Shown here piece by piece: positions 23,669-31,059 of a stretch of DNA of 42,905 nt. Location: positions 1 to 42,905 of the forward strand of contig NZ_JAAGPF010000026.1 in assembly GCF_017104645.1 (NCBI RefSeq), in the 5' to 3' direction. A program made the translations under genes and the position numbers. Positions within the stretch are counted from its first letter, which is position 1. Every line of letters starts with the position of its first letter. Source of the stretch: Burkholderia sp. Ac-20379. GTDB taxonomy: Bacteria > Pseudomonadota > Gammaproteobacteria > Burkholderiales > Burkholderiaceae. A model generated the notes under the pieces. It did not search any database and had not been told where the DNA came from. It worked only from the letters and a program-made list of their open reading frames with translations.

Positions 23669-25120
23669 ATGCGCTTCTTATCTTGGACCGGCATCGGCCT
23701 CGCGCTCGCGCTGGCTGGTTGCGTGGCGGGGCCGGACTACGTGCGCCCCGTCGCGCCCGCCTCGGCGAACGGCGCGTTCGTCGCAACGATGGCCGCGGTC
23801 AGCACGGCCGACGCCGCGGACGACTGGTGGCGCCTCTATCGCGATCCGGTGCTCGATCGCCTGATCGCGGATGCGCTGACGGCCAATACCGACGTGCGCA
23901 TGGCCGTCGCCCGGCTTGCGCGTGCCCGTGCGGCGGAGCGCGAGTCGGCTGCGGCGCGGCTGCCCGACGTGGAGGCGGAGACGAGCGCCACGTATGGCCG
24001 CACGAGCGCGGTCGACACGATACCCGGCAATGCGCGGCGCGGCCGGCGCATCGATCTGGGTCTCGATGTCGGCTACGAACTGGATCTGTTCGGCCGCGTG
24101 AGCCGCAGCGTGGAAGCGGGGCGCGACGACACCGCCGCGTCGGCCGCCGATCTCGACGCCGTTCGCATCGCCGTCGTGGCCGAGACGACGCGTGCCTATG
24201 CCGATGCGGCATCCGCGCTCGCACGCCTTCAGACGGAGACGCGCGCCATCGCGCTGCTCGATCGCAGCGTGACGATCATGACGCATCGCGTCGGGATCGG
24301 CCTGATCACGCCGCTGGAGCCGGCGCGTATCGCCGCGTTGCGCGATCAGCGCCGCGCGGACGTCATCGCCATCGAGGCGGAGCGGCAGGCGGCGTTGTTC
24401 AGGCTGGCGACGCTGACAGGACGGCCGCCGGCCGACTTGCCGGAAATCGCGGCCGAGCGTTCCATGCCGCTCGTCTACGATCAGCCGATCCCGGTGGGCG
24501 ACGGCGCCCGATTGCTGGCGCGCAGGCCGGACGTGCGCGCGGCGGATCGTCGCCTTGCCGCGGCGACCGCGAGGATCGGCGTCGCCACTGCCGACCTGTA
24601 TCCGCGCATCACCCTCGGCGGCGCGCTCGGCTCGACGGGGGCGGGCGTGGACGACCTGTTCGGCGGAGGGCCGCTCCGTTGGCTTGCCGGGCCTCGAATC
24701 AGTTGGGACGTGACCGGCGTGCGTGCGCGTGCGCGGATCGGGCAGGCGCAGGCCGATCAACGGGAAGCGCTGGCCGCATTCGACAAGACGGTGCTTCGTG
24801 CGCTCGAGGAAACCGAAACCGCGCTGTCCGATTACGCGCATCTGCTGGCGCGGCAACAGGCGCTGCGGGCGGCGCGGGACCAGGCGCAACGGGCTGCGGA
24901 CATCACGCAGGCCCAGTTGCGGGAAGGGCGCGTCGACACGCTTGCCGCACTCGATGCGGAGCGAACGCTGGTGCAGGCTCAGGCCGACGTGTCGCGCGTC
25001 ACCGGGCGCGTTTCGGATGCCCAGATCGATCTGTTTCGGGCGTTGGGTGGCCGCTGGCAGGATGCGCCGCTGCCCCGCGCTGAATCGGCTGGCGCACGCG
25101 TTTGGGTCGAGCAGCCGTAA
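23669..25120 (+). CDS. RND outer-membrane efflux lipoprotein (NodT/OprM family)
   Basis: A 483-residue outer-membrane channel. The signal peptide ends in the lipobox LALAGC with Cys18 for lipidation. It is followed by VAGPDYVRP, the family start, and DDWWRLYRDPVLDRLIADAL. Two TolC-like repeats follow, each with long helices; ARRPDVRAADRRLAAATARIG and YPRITLGGALG mark the second. It begins 10 nt after the pump stop with AGGAGA overlapping it. It completes the tripartite system and is the last gene of the TetR operon; no clear terminator follows. Confidence 0.94.
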   Translation: MRFLSWTGIGLALALAGCVAGPDYVRPVAPASANGAFVATMAAVSTADAADDWWRLYRDPVLDRLIADALTANTDVRMAVARLARARAAERESAAARLPDVEAETSATYGRTSAVDTIPGNARRGRRIDLGLDVGYELDLFGRVSRSVEAGRDDTAASAADLDAVRIAVVAETTRAYADAASALARLQTETRAIALLDRSVTIMTHRVGIGLITPLEPARIAALRDQRRADVIAIEAERQAALFRLATLTGRPPADLPEIAAERSMPLVYDQPIPVGDGARLLARRPDVRAADRRLAAATARIGVATADLYPRITLGGALGSTGAGVDDLFGGGPLRWLAGPRISWDVTGVRARARIGQAQADQREALAAFDKTVLRALEETETALSDYAHLLARQQALRAARDQAQRAADITQAQLREGRVDTLAALDAERTLVQAQADVSRVTGRVSDAQIDLFRALGGRWQDAPLPRAESAGARVWVEQP

Positions 25121-25189
25121 CCTTATCGAATGAGGCTTCCGATCCACCGAGGTATCCGGCCATGCGTCGCGGGAAAATTTTACGACCGA

Positions 25190-25897
25190 CTAGGCTGTTC
25201 GCATTTTTTCGCGGCGCTCGGAAATGATGGTCTCGTAGTCGACTTCGAGGCTCTGCTTGTGGATGTGCTCGCTCCACACACGTTCCAGTTCCGATATCTC
25301 GCCTTTCTCGATCGCGTCGTACACCTCACGATGTTCGCCGACCGTCTTGAGCATGTCGTTCATCCCGGTCGTCAGGCCCAGGACGATGACAAGCTGGCGG
25401 GACGTTGCTTCCCAGAGATGGAGAACGGTTTCATTCCCGGCGATCTTGACCACTTCCCGATGAAATGCCACGTCGGCCAGCGCCAGCTCGTAATGGTCCT
25501 GACGTAGCGCCATCAGTTCGATCACGTCGATCCGATTGCGCAGCCGTTTCAGAAAGTCGGCTGAACGATGATGTTTGTCGGCAACCATCTTTCGAAGGGC
25601 GACCAGTTCGAGGGCAATGCGAGCCTCGAGCAAATCCGCGACCCGCTGACGAGTAACGGGCGTCAACCGGATGCCCTTGTTCGGAATGCTGCTGACGATT
25701 CCCTGCATCTCGAGCATGCGAAGCGCTTCCCGCACCGGAATGCGGCTCACGCCCAGTTTCTCCGCGATCTGGGATTCGACGATCCGATCGCCGGGCAGGA
25801 TCAAACCCCGAGATGCGCCGGCGACGATGGCGTCGACCGCGGCATCAACCATGGTGCGCGCCTTCACAGGCTCCCACGTTGGGACTGCTCCACTCAT
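25190..25897 (-). CDS. GntR-family repressor, FCD subfamily
   Basis: A 235-residue regulator. The N-terminal winged helix (about residues 12-80) contains GDRIVESQIAEKLGVSRIPV, then REALRMLEMQGIV. The C-terminal FCD domain has ADVAFHREVVKIAGNE, GEHREVYDAI and EHIHKQ, supplying the Asp and three His that bind a metal in ligand-binding members. The start at 25897 is preferred (GGAG 9 nt upstream) over an in-frame ATG 69 nt further up. It is divergent from the class II aldolase gene. Two identical-core sites TGTATACAnGnATGC lie between them, one on the aldolase promoter, so repression relieved by a sugar acid or similar metabolite is expected. Confidence 0.91.
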   Translation of the reverse strand: MSGAVPTWEPVKARTMVDAAVDAIVAGASRGLILPGDRIVESQIAEKLGVSRIPVREALRMLEMQGIVSSIPNKGIRLTPVTRQRVADLLEARIALELVALRKMVADKHHRSADFLKRLRNRIDVIELMALRQDHYELALADVAFHREVVKIAGNETVLHLWEATSRQLVIVLGLTTGMNDMLKTVGEHREVYDAIEKGEISELERVWSEHIHKQSLEVDYETIISERREKMRTA

Positions 25898-25985
25898 ATC
25901 TGCTCTCTCCAAACACGCCTCCCGTGCGAGGCCGTTCAAGCGGCTTTCGACGGCTCGACCGGTCAATCGGCGAGTCTCTCACAGA

Positions 25986-26000
25986 TGTATACACGCATGC
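25986..26000 (+). promoter_or_regulatory. GntR operator, distal copy
   Basis: TGTATACACGCATGC lies 89 nt before the GntR start. It matches the copy at 26132-26146 at 13 of 15 positions and contains the palindrome TGTATACA. Confidence 0.65.
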
Positions 26001-26107
26001 AATTGGGCGATTTGCTGCATTGCGCGATCCGGCGACGACGGGATTGATGTCCGCGCAGCGACCAAGTGCTCCGTGTAAACCCTGCGACTTTGCGCGAGTC
26101 AGTGTGC

Positions 26108-26146
26108 TTGACATGTGTATTCTTTCACGATTGTATACAGGTATGC
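26108..26146 (+). promoter_or_regulatory. Aldolase-operon promoter with overlapping GntR operator
   Basis: A consensus -35 TTGACA (26108-26113) is followed after 17 nt by TTGTAT (26131-26136), or after 18 nt by TGTATA. The operator TGTATACAGGTATGC (26132-26146) covers the -10 region. A bound GntR protein would block polymerase directly. The leader to the aldolase ATG is about 100 nt and ends in GGAGG. Confidence 0.68.
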
Positions 26147-26247
26147 GAAATGAGCGCGACGCAATCTGTCGGACGCTCCGGTGAAAGGGGCGGCCTCAGA
26201 GGCAAGGGCGAGCTTCCGGCATGACGATCAATACGAGGAGGTAGGCG

Positions 26248-27033
26248 ATGGCAGTTGAACTGGTAGTCAAAAGCGGCGGGCGCGGCGTCGATGTCGATGT
26301 CGACACCGATGCGATCTGGAACGCGCGGGTTGAACTGGCGGCAGCGCTGCAAATCAGCGGTCACCACGGATACAGCGAGGGGGTCGACAACCATTTTTCG
26401 GCGGTGGTGCCGGGACGCAGCGATCTTTTCCTGATCAACCCGTATGGCCTGGCATTTCGGGAGGTCGTGGCTTCCTCGATCGCGGTTTGCGATTTCGAGG
26501 GCAATGTCTATTCGGGGAATGGCCGCCCCGAGGCGACGGCATTCTGGATTCACGCGCGCATCCATATGCGCCGGCCGGACGTGAAAGCCCTGTTTCACAC
26601 GCACATGCCGTATGCCACCAGCCTGTGCATGCTGGATATCGATCCGTTCGACTGGTCGCTGCAAACGTCGATGAAGTTCTACGACCGGATTGCGATTGAT
26701 CGCAACTACAACGGGTTCGCGCTCAGCGAAAACGAAGGCGATCGGATTGCCGATGCAATGGATGGCAAGCCGATCGTATTCATGCAGAACCACGGGGTGG
26801 CGGTGGGCGCGCCGTCCATTGCCGAAGCCTGGGACGATCTCTATTTCCTCGAGCGTGCGGCGGAAACACAGGTGAAAGCGCTGAGCACCGGATTGAAAAC
26901 CGTGCCTGTCGACATCGGGATCGTCAAAACGGTGGCGGCCGCGGAGCGGGCGTCGGCCGTCGACAGTGCGCGGCTTCACTTCGCCAGCATCAAACGCTTT
27001 CTCGACAAGGCCCAATCCGATTACGCGTCCTGA
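26248..27033 (+). CDS. Class II aldolase/adducin-domain protein
   Basis: A 261-residue protein of the fuculose-phosphate aldolase fold. Zinc ligands are visible as His117 and His119 in FHTHMPYAT and His182 in QNHGVAVG. Glu95 in GRPEATAFW is in the place of the catalytic acid. It has HHGYSEGVDNHFSAVVP near the N terminus and an N-terminal extension of about 20 residues. Family members cleave or epimerise phosphorylated sugars or act on sugar acids; no kinase is encoded nearby, so the substrate may be unphosphorylated. GGAGG stands 7 nt upstream. It is first in an operon with a HAD enzyme and possibly an MFS carrier, controlled by the divergent GntR repressor. Confidence 0.88.
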   Translation: MAVELVVKSGGRGVDVDVDTDAIWNARVELAAALQISGHHGYSEGVDNHFSAVVPGRSDLFLINPYGLAFREVVASSIAVCDFEGNVYSGNGRPEATAFWIHARIHMRRPDVKALFHTHMPYATSLCMLDIDPFDWSLQTSMKFYDRIAIDRNYNGFALSENEGDRIADAMDGKPIVFMQNHGVAVGAPSIAEAWDDLYFLERAAETQVKALSTGLKTVPVDIGIVKTVAAAERASAVDSARLHFASIKRFLDKAQSDYAS

Positions 27034-27087
27034 GCCGCTCGTCGGCCTACGGACGCGATTTTATTATTTTTGATGAGGGAGACGACG

Positions 27088-27792
27088 ATGTCGCTGATGG
27101 GAACGAAACAACCGAAGTGGTTGACTTTCGACTGCTATGGCACCTTGATTCAATGGGATGAGGGGCTGCGTCATGCTGTCCAGACAATACTCGACGATCG
27201 ACAATCGGGCAGCCTGGACGTGACCGCGTTCATCGAGGCCTACGATCGATATGAGCACGCGCTCGAGCAGGAATCCCCGTTCCGCTCGTTCAGGGAAGTT
27301 TCCGGCCTGGGGCTGAATCTTGCATTGGACGCGTTCGGGCTCGATGGCAGCGCGCGCGACGCCGAGATTCTGACTTCCAGCATTTCGAGCATGCCGCCGT
27401 TCCCGGAGGTCGTCGAGGCATTGGGCGCCCTCAAGGCGATGGGGTACAGACTCTGCATCGTGTCGAATACCGACGATGAAATCATCGCGGGCAATGTCGC
27501 TCAGCTCGGCGGCCACATCGACAAGGTGATCACCGCGCAGCAGGCCGGTGCCTACAAGCCTTCCAAACGCATATTCGAATACACCTATGCGTCGCTCGGT
27601 GTTTCGAAAGACGAGGTTGTGCATATCTGCGCCAGTCCGCACCTGGACCACGCCGCCGCACGCGATATGGGATTTCGCTGCATCTGGATAGACCGAGGGA
27701 CCGGCCGGAAATTGCTGCCGAATTACAGCCCGGATACCACGTTGTCGACATTGGATCAGGTGCCGAGGCTCTTCACATCGCTTGGCTGGTGA
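27088..27792 (+). CDS. HAD-superfamily hydrolase, 2-haloacid dehalogenase type
   Basis: A 234-residue HAD enzyme. Motif I is WLTFDCYGTLIQWD, with nucleophile Asp15 and Tyr where phosphatases have a second Asp (D-x-Y-G-T). That is the mark of type II haloacid dehalogenases. Motif II is IVSNTDDE, motif III a lysine in GAYKPSKRIF, and motif IV SPHLDHAAARDMGFRCIWID, similar to dehalogenase S-x-N-x-x-D but with His for Asn. The start at 27088 has GGGAGA 6 nt upstream. It follows the aldolase gene by 54 nt. The enzyme may be a true dehalogenase or a hydrolase of another carboxylated ester; the Asn change leaves this open. Confidence 0.86.
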   Translation: MSLMGTKQPKWLTFDCYGTLIQWDEGLRHAVQTILDDRQSGSLDVTAFIEAYDRYEHALEQESPFRSFREVSGLGLNLALDAFGLDGSARDAEILTSSISSMPPFPEVVEALGALKAMGYRLCIVSNTDDEIIAGNVAQLGGHIDKVITAQQAGAYKPSKRIFEYTYASLGVSKDEVVHICASPHLDHAAARDMGFRCIWIDRGTGRKLLPNYSPDTTLSTLDQVPRLFTSLGW

Positions 27793-28015
27793 TGGTCTTC
27801 TGTCCGTTGATGCGCGAAGCGATATCTCGCCAATAGCGCTGTCCCCAGAAGCCGGCTTGCGCGAAGCAACGGTTTTTGGGGATGTCGCGAGTCTTGAACT
27901 TGAAGCGGGGCGTGTGACGCGCCCCTCGCCAGGCCCACTCCGAAACCATGGGCTCGCTTGAGCGAATCCGCTCGCGAATGGGGTTGGTCCATGGCCCGGC
28001 TTTCTGATTCCCCAT
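27773..28015 (-). CDS. Doubtful 80-residue hypothetical protein
   Basis: A minus-strand open frame (start MGNQKAGPWTNPIRERI, then rich in Arg, Trp and Phe, including FWGQRYWRDIASRI) fills most of the 296-nt gap between the HAD and MFS genes and overlaps the HAD 3' end by 20 nt. No ribosome site or family resemblance was found. The balanced aromatic content looks more protein-like than a typical shadow frame, which is the only reason it is listed. Confidence 0.22.
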   Translation of the reverse strand: MGNQKAGPWTNPIRERIRSSEPMVSEWAWRGARHTPRFKFKTRDIPKNRCFAQAGFWGQRYWRDIASRINGQKTITSQAM

Positions 28016-28088
28016 ATTAAAAATGCGTTGGGCTGGTGGTTGGGTGTAATCGTCGCTTCATCTAATACGAAAAAATTGGAGGCATGCA

Positions 28089-29417
28089 ATGAGTGTCGTT
28101 GAGTATGGAAAGGGTGGTGGTGTTCAATCGATGGCGCCATGCCGATTCGAGGATTCCGATCTTCGAACGATACATTTCAAGGCGCTCGCAGGCGCGATGG
28201 GCGGCCAGTTCGCCGATGGCTACATCATCGGAATCGTCGGGATTGCGCTGAGTCTGGCGACTGTTTCTCTGAAAATCGACGCGTTCTGGGCCGGGCTGAT
28301 TGCATCCGGTTCGCTCATCGGGATACTGATAGGCAGTTTGATTTCCGGGCTGGTCGTCGATCGGTTCGGTCGAAAAAGCATCTATGTGCTGACCGTCGAA
28401 GTTTTCGTCGTCGTATCTGTCCTTCAGTATTTCGTTCATTCCCCTGCTCAGCTTCTGGTTCTGCGCGTGATTTTGGGGATTGCAATCGGCGCGGACTATG
28501 CCGTTAGCCTGTCTTTGATGAGCGAGCTGTCTCCGAAGCGTTATCGGGCGAGGATGATGAGCGCCATCATGGTCGCTTGGTATGCCGGCTTCGTTACTGC
28601 CTACATTGCCGGCCTCTATATCGGGAGATTGGGGGGCGACGCCTGGAAATTGGCCTTTGTCAGTTGCGCGGTGCCGGCGGCGATCACGCTTGTCGTTCGT
28701 CTTGGAACCCCCGAATCGCCGCTCTGGTTGCTTTCCAAGGGCAGGGTGGAGGATGCGCGACAGGTGGTGGTGCGGCATTTCGGTGAAGATGTGGCGCTGC
28801 CTATTTTGAGCAAGGAGATCAAGCCCGGATCGTTTTCCCAGTTGTTTGGTAAAAAATGGAGAAGAAGTACGTTTGTCGGATCGGTGTTTTATTTCTGTCA
28901 GGTCATTCCTCTCTTTGCGCTGGGTGCATTCATTCCGAGAATCATGGAAGCGATCGAGGTGAAGGATCCGAGCGTCGGCGTGGTTGTGTATAACGTTTCA
29001 TTGTTCGTGGGGGTTTTTCTGGGGCTGTGGGTCGTTGGCAAAATCAGCCGTCGGGCTTTTTTGGCCGGGTCGTTCTACTTCAATGCCGCGGCGCTTGCAA
29101 TTCTGACTTTTTGGGGAGGCATGCCGGCATTCTGGATTGTGGCAATATTCTGCGCGTTTGCATTGGTGATGTCCGGCAGCAGCGTGCTCGAATATGTCTA
29201 TCTGCCCGAGCTGTTTCCGACTGAACTCCGGGGTTCCGGCATCGGGTTTTCCGTGGCCATGAGTCGCGTGGGCGGCGCTGGCGCGACGTTTCTTTTGCCG
29301 ATCATCATGAGCGGATATGGGGTGCATATCACGCTCGGTTGCTGTGTGGCGGCGCTTGCTTTTGGCGGGGTGATTTGCCATCTCTTTGCGCCGGAGCCGG
29401 AAAAAAACTTTCACTGA
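28089..29417 (+). CDS. MFS transporter, sugar/metabolite porter type
   Basis: A 442-residue carrier with about twelve hydrophobic segments. Seen: GGQFADGYIIGIVGIAL in TM1, LVVDRFGRKSIYVLT after TM2, LGIAIGADYAVSLSLMSEL in TM4-5, TPESPLWLLSKGRVEDA at the start of the central loop and YLPELFPTELRGSGIGFS in TM10-11. These are features of sugar-porter and aromatic/nicotinate-like MFS members. GGAGG stands 6 nt before the ATG. Codons use more TTT, ATA and TTG than neighbouring genes, which suggests a different origin. The position after the aldolase and HAD genes implies uptake of their substrate; no gene-specific ligand can be assigned. Confidence 0.88.
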   Translation: MSVVEYGKGGGVQSMAPCRFEDSDLRTIHFKALAGAMGGQFADGYIIGIVGIALSLATVSLKIDAFWAGLIASGSLIGILIGSLISGLVVDRFGRKSIYVLTVEVFVVVSVLQYFVHSPAQLLVLRVILGIAIGADYAVSLSLMSELSPKRYRARMMSAIMVAWYAGFVTAYIAGLYIGRLGGDAWKLAFVSCAVPAAITLVVRLGTPESPLWLLSKGRVEDARQVVVRHFGEDVALPILSKEIKPGSFSQLFGKKWRRSTFVGSVFYFCQVIPLFALGAFIPRIMEAIEVKDPSVGVVVYNVSLFVGVFLGLWVVGKISRRAFLAGSFYFNAAALAILTFWGGMPAFWIVAIFCAFALVMSGSSVLEYVYLPELFPTELRGSGIGFSVAMSRVGGAGATFLLPIIMSGYGVHITLGCCVAALAFGGVICHLFAPEPEKNFH

Positions 29418-29793
29418 TCCGAGGCCGCGAGACGCTTCGTTGCGACGAGCATTTCGCGGGCTGACAACCGTGCCTGACGGCATCGAGATCGCCGAAGCTG
29501 CGAAAACGATCTTGGCCGCGTGGCCGGTCTCCGCGGTTGTCGGCGCGTCACTTCACTTCTCAAACCCAGGCCGCAGGGGACACGTTCCCTGGTTCGCATG
29601 GCAATCGAGGCTTCATGCCCGATCGTATTGCCTGCCCTGCATCCGGTGTCGGATCCGCAAGCCGGGAGCGCACGATGCATGTCGCGACGTGCGCTCCACA
29701 CGATCACAGTGTTCTCGTGCCGAAGGTTCGAACGCCAGCCGCTTACAGCCCGGGTGATCGCGCGCAGCGGTGCCACGATAATCGGTGATATGC
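29418..29793. other. Gap upstream of the GlxA-type regulator
   Basis: 376 nt with several overlapping open frames on both strands, none with a ribosome site or recognisable family. It probably holds the promoter of the regulator gene; no clear hexamer pair or dyad was found. Confidence 0.4.
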
Positions 29794-30807
29794 ATGTTTT
29801 CTCAGGATTCTCCAATCGGTCAAATCGGTGAGGCGCCGATTCGCTTTGGCATCGTGCTCCTGCCGAATTTCACGCTGACGGCGTTCTCAGGGTTCGTCGA
29901 CATGTTGCGGCTGGCCAGCGATGAAGGAGACTGCAGCCGGCCGGTGCGATGCACGTGGGTGATCGTCGGTGAATCGCTGGCGCCGGTACGCGCCAGTTGC
30001 GGAATTCAAGTCGCGCCGTGGAAGCACTTTGATGAAGAGGCGGCGTTCGACTACCTGATCGTAATCGGCGGCTTGTTGCACGCCGGTCCGGCCGCCAGCG
30101 ACGCGACGCTGGCGTTCATCCGTGCAAGCGCGCAGTGCAAGACCGTGATCGTCGGACTTTGCACTGGCGCATTCGCGCTGGTGCGAGCCGGAACCATGGA
30201 TCGATATCGGATTTGCGTGAGCTGGTTTCACTATGTCGATTTTGTCGAACGGTTTCCGGCTTTCGACGAGCGCGACATCGTTGCCGACCGGCTGTTCGTG
30301 GTCGATCGGGGGCGCATTACGTGTTCCGGCGGGCGAGCCTCGATCGACGTCGCTGCAACGATCCTCTTGCGCCATGTCGATGCCAGCGTTGTTCAGAAGG
30401 CATTGCGAATTTTGATCGTCAACGACACCCAAAAGGGCAGTGCGCCTCAACCGTATTCGACCCACGCGGCCGCGGCGATGCACCCGCGGATTCGCCGTGC
30501 CGTGCTGATCATGGAGCAGCACATCGGAAATCCGTTGTCGTTGGCCGAACTCGCACGGCGCCTGGATTTGTCCGTTCGGCAAATGGAACGCCTGTTCTCA
30601 TCCGAAGTCGGAAAAACGCCCAGTGCGTTCTCAAGGCAGATGCGGGTGCGAAGCGCCGCATGGCTGCTTGCAAGCTCCGACCGGTCTGCATCGGATATCG
30701 CCATCTCGTGCGGATTTTCCGACGCGTCGCATCTTGGGAGGGCGTTCCGGAAGGAATACGGTACGTCTCCCGGGTCTTATCGGATGCGTCATGCTTCGGC
30801 GCATTGA
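29794..30807 (+). CDS. GlxA-family AraC-type regulator (DJ-1/PfpI domain plus AraC HTH)
   Basis: A 337-residue two-domain regulator. The N-terminal class I glutamine-amidotransferase-like domain (about 15-200) begins IRFGIVLLPNFTLTAFSGF and keeps the elbow cysteine (Cys123, IVGLCTGAFALVRAG) and the ITCSGGRASIDVA stretch. The C-terminal AraC domain has two helix-turn-helix units: LSLAELARRLDLSVRQMERL, and SDIAISCGFSDASHLGRAFR then YGTSPGSYR. Such regulators often control quaternary-amine, amino-acid or nitrile metabolism. ATG 29794 is preferred over an in-frame GTG three codons earlier. It follows the MFS gene on the same strand after a 376-nt gap, so it probably has its own promoter. Confidence 0.9.
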   Translation: MFSQDSPIGQIGEAPIRFGIVLLPNFTLTAFSGFVDMLRLASDEGDCSRPVRCTWVIVGESLAPVRASCGIQVAPWKHFDEEAAFDYLIVIGGLLHAGPAASDATLAFIRASAQCKTVIVGLCTGAFALVRAGTMDRYRICVSWFHYVDFVERFPAFDERDIVADRLFVVDRGRITCSGGRASIDVAATILLRHVDASVVQKALRILIVNDTQKGSAPQPYSTHAAAAMHPRIRRAVLIMEQHIGNPLSLAELARRLDLSVRQMERLFSSEVGKTPSAFSRQMRVRSAAWLLASSDRSASDIAISCGFSDASHLGRAFRKEYGTSPGSYRMRHASAH

Positions 30808-30828
30808 TTGTTCCAACCCTTGCGCACG

Positions 30829-30908
30829 CAACCGATGATCTGCTCTTCGGTGAACCGTGTCTTCACGCCCTGGCTGCTGGCGAAATGATTGGAGTCTAGA
30901 GCCGCTAA
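30829..30908 (-). pseudogene. Fossil fragment of an IS3-family transposase orfA
   Basis: The minus strand encodes VKTRFTEEQIIGCVRKG, matching the first residues of IS3-family OrfA proteins (pattern KKTRFTEEQIIG). The sequence then leaves the family and the rest of the element is absent. Upstream on the same strand is a short leader, TGTTAGCGGCTCTAGACTCC, that looks like an IS end. It lies at the junction between the GlxA-type gene and the second RND operon. The surrounding 252-nt gap holds nothing else clear. Confidence 0.72.
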
Positions 30909-31059
30909 CACAACCTGGGCGTGACGCTGCGAACGTCGTATTGTCTGAGCGACGTCCACCGCCCTCGAATCGCGCGACGCTTTAGCGTCCAATCACGTAG
31001 TGGCCGGTTCGCGTTCCGCGTCACGATACCGAGCACGGAGCGTCGCGCGGCCGCCTCGG

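Noticed and set aside
20500..23694. Very long open frame antisense to the first RND pump gene
   Set aside because: It mirrors the codon pattern of the pump gene in a high-GC sequence, has an Arg/His-rich low-complexity translation and no family motifs. The sense frame has all RND signatures.
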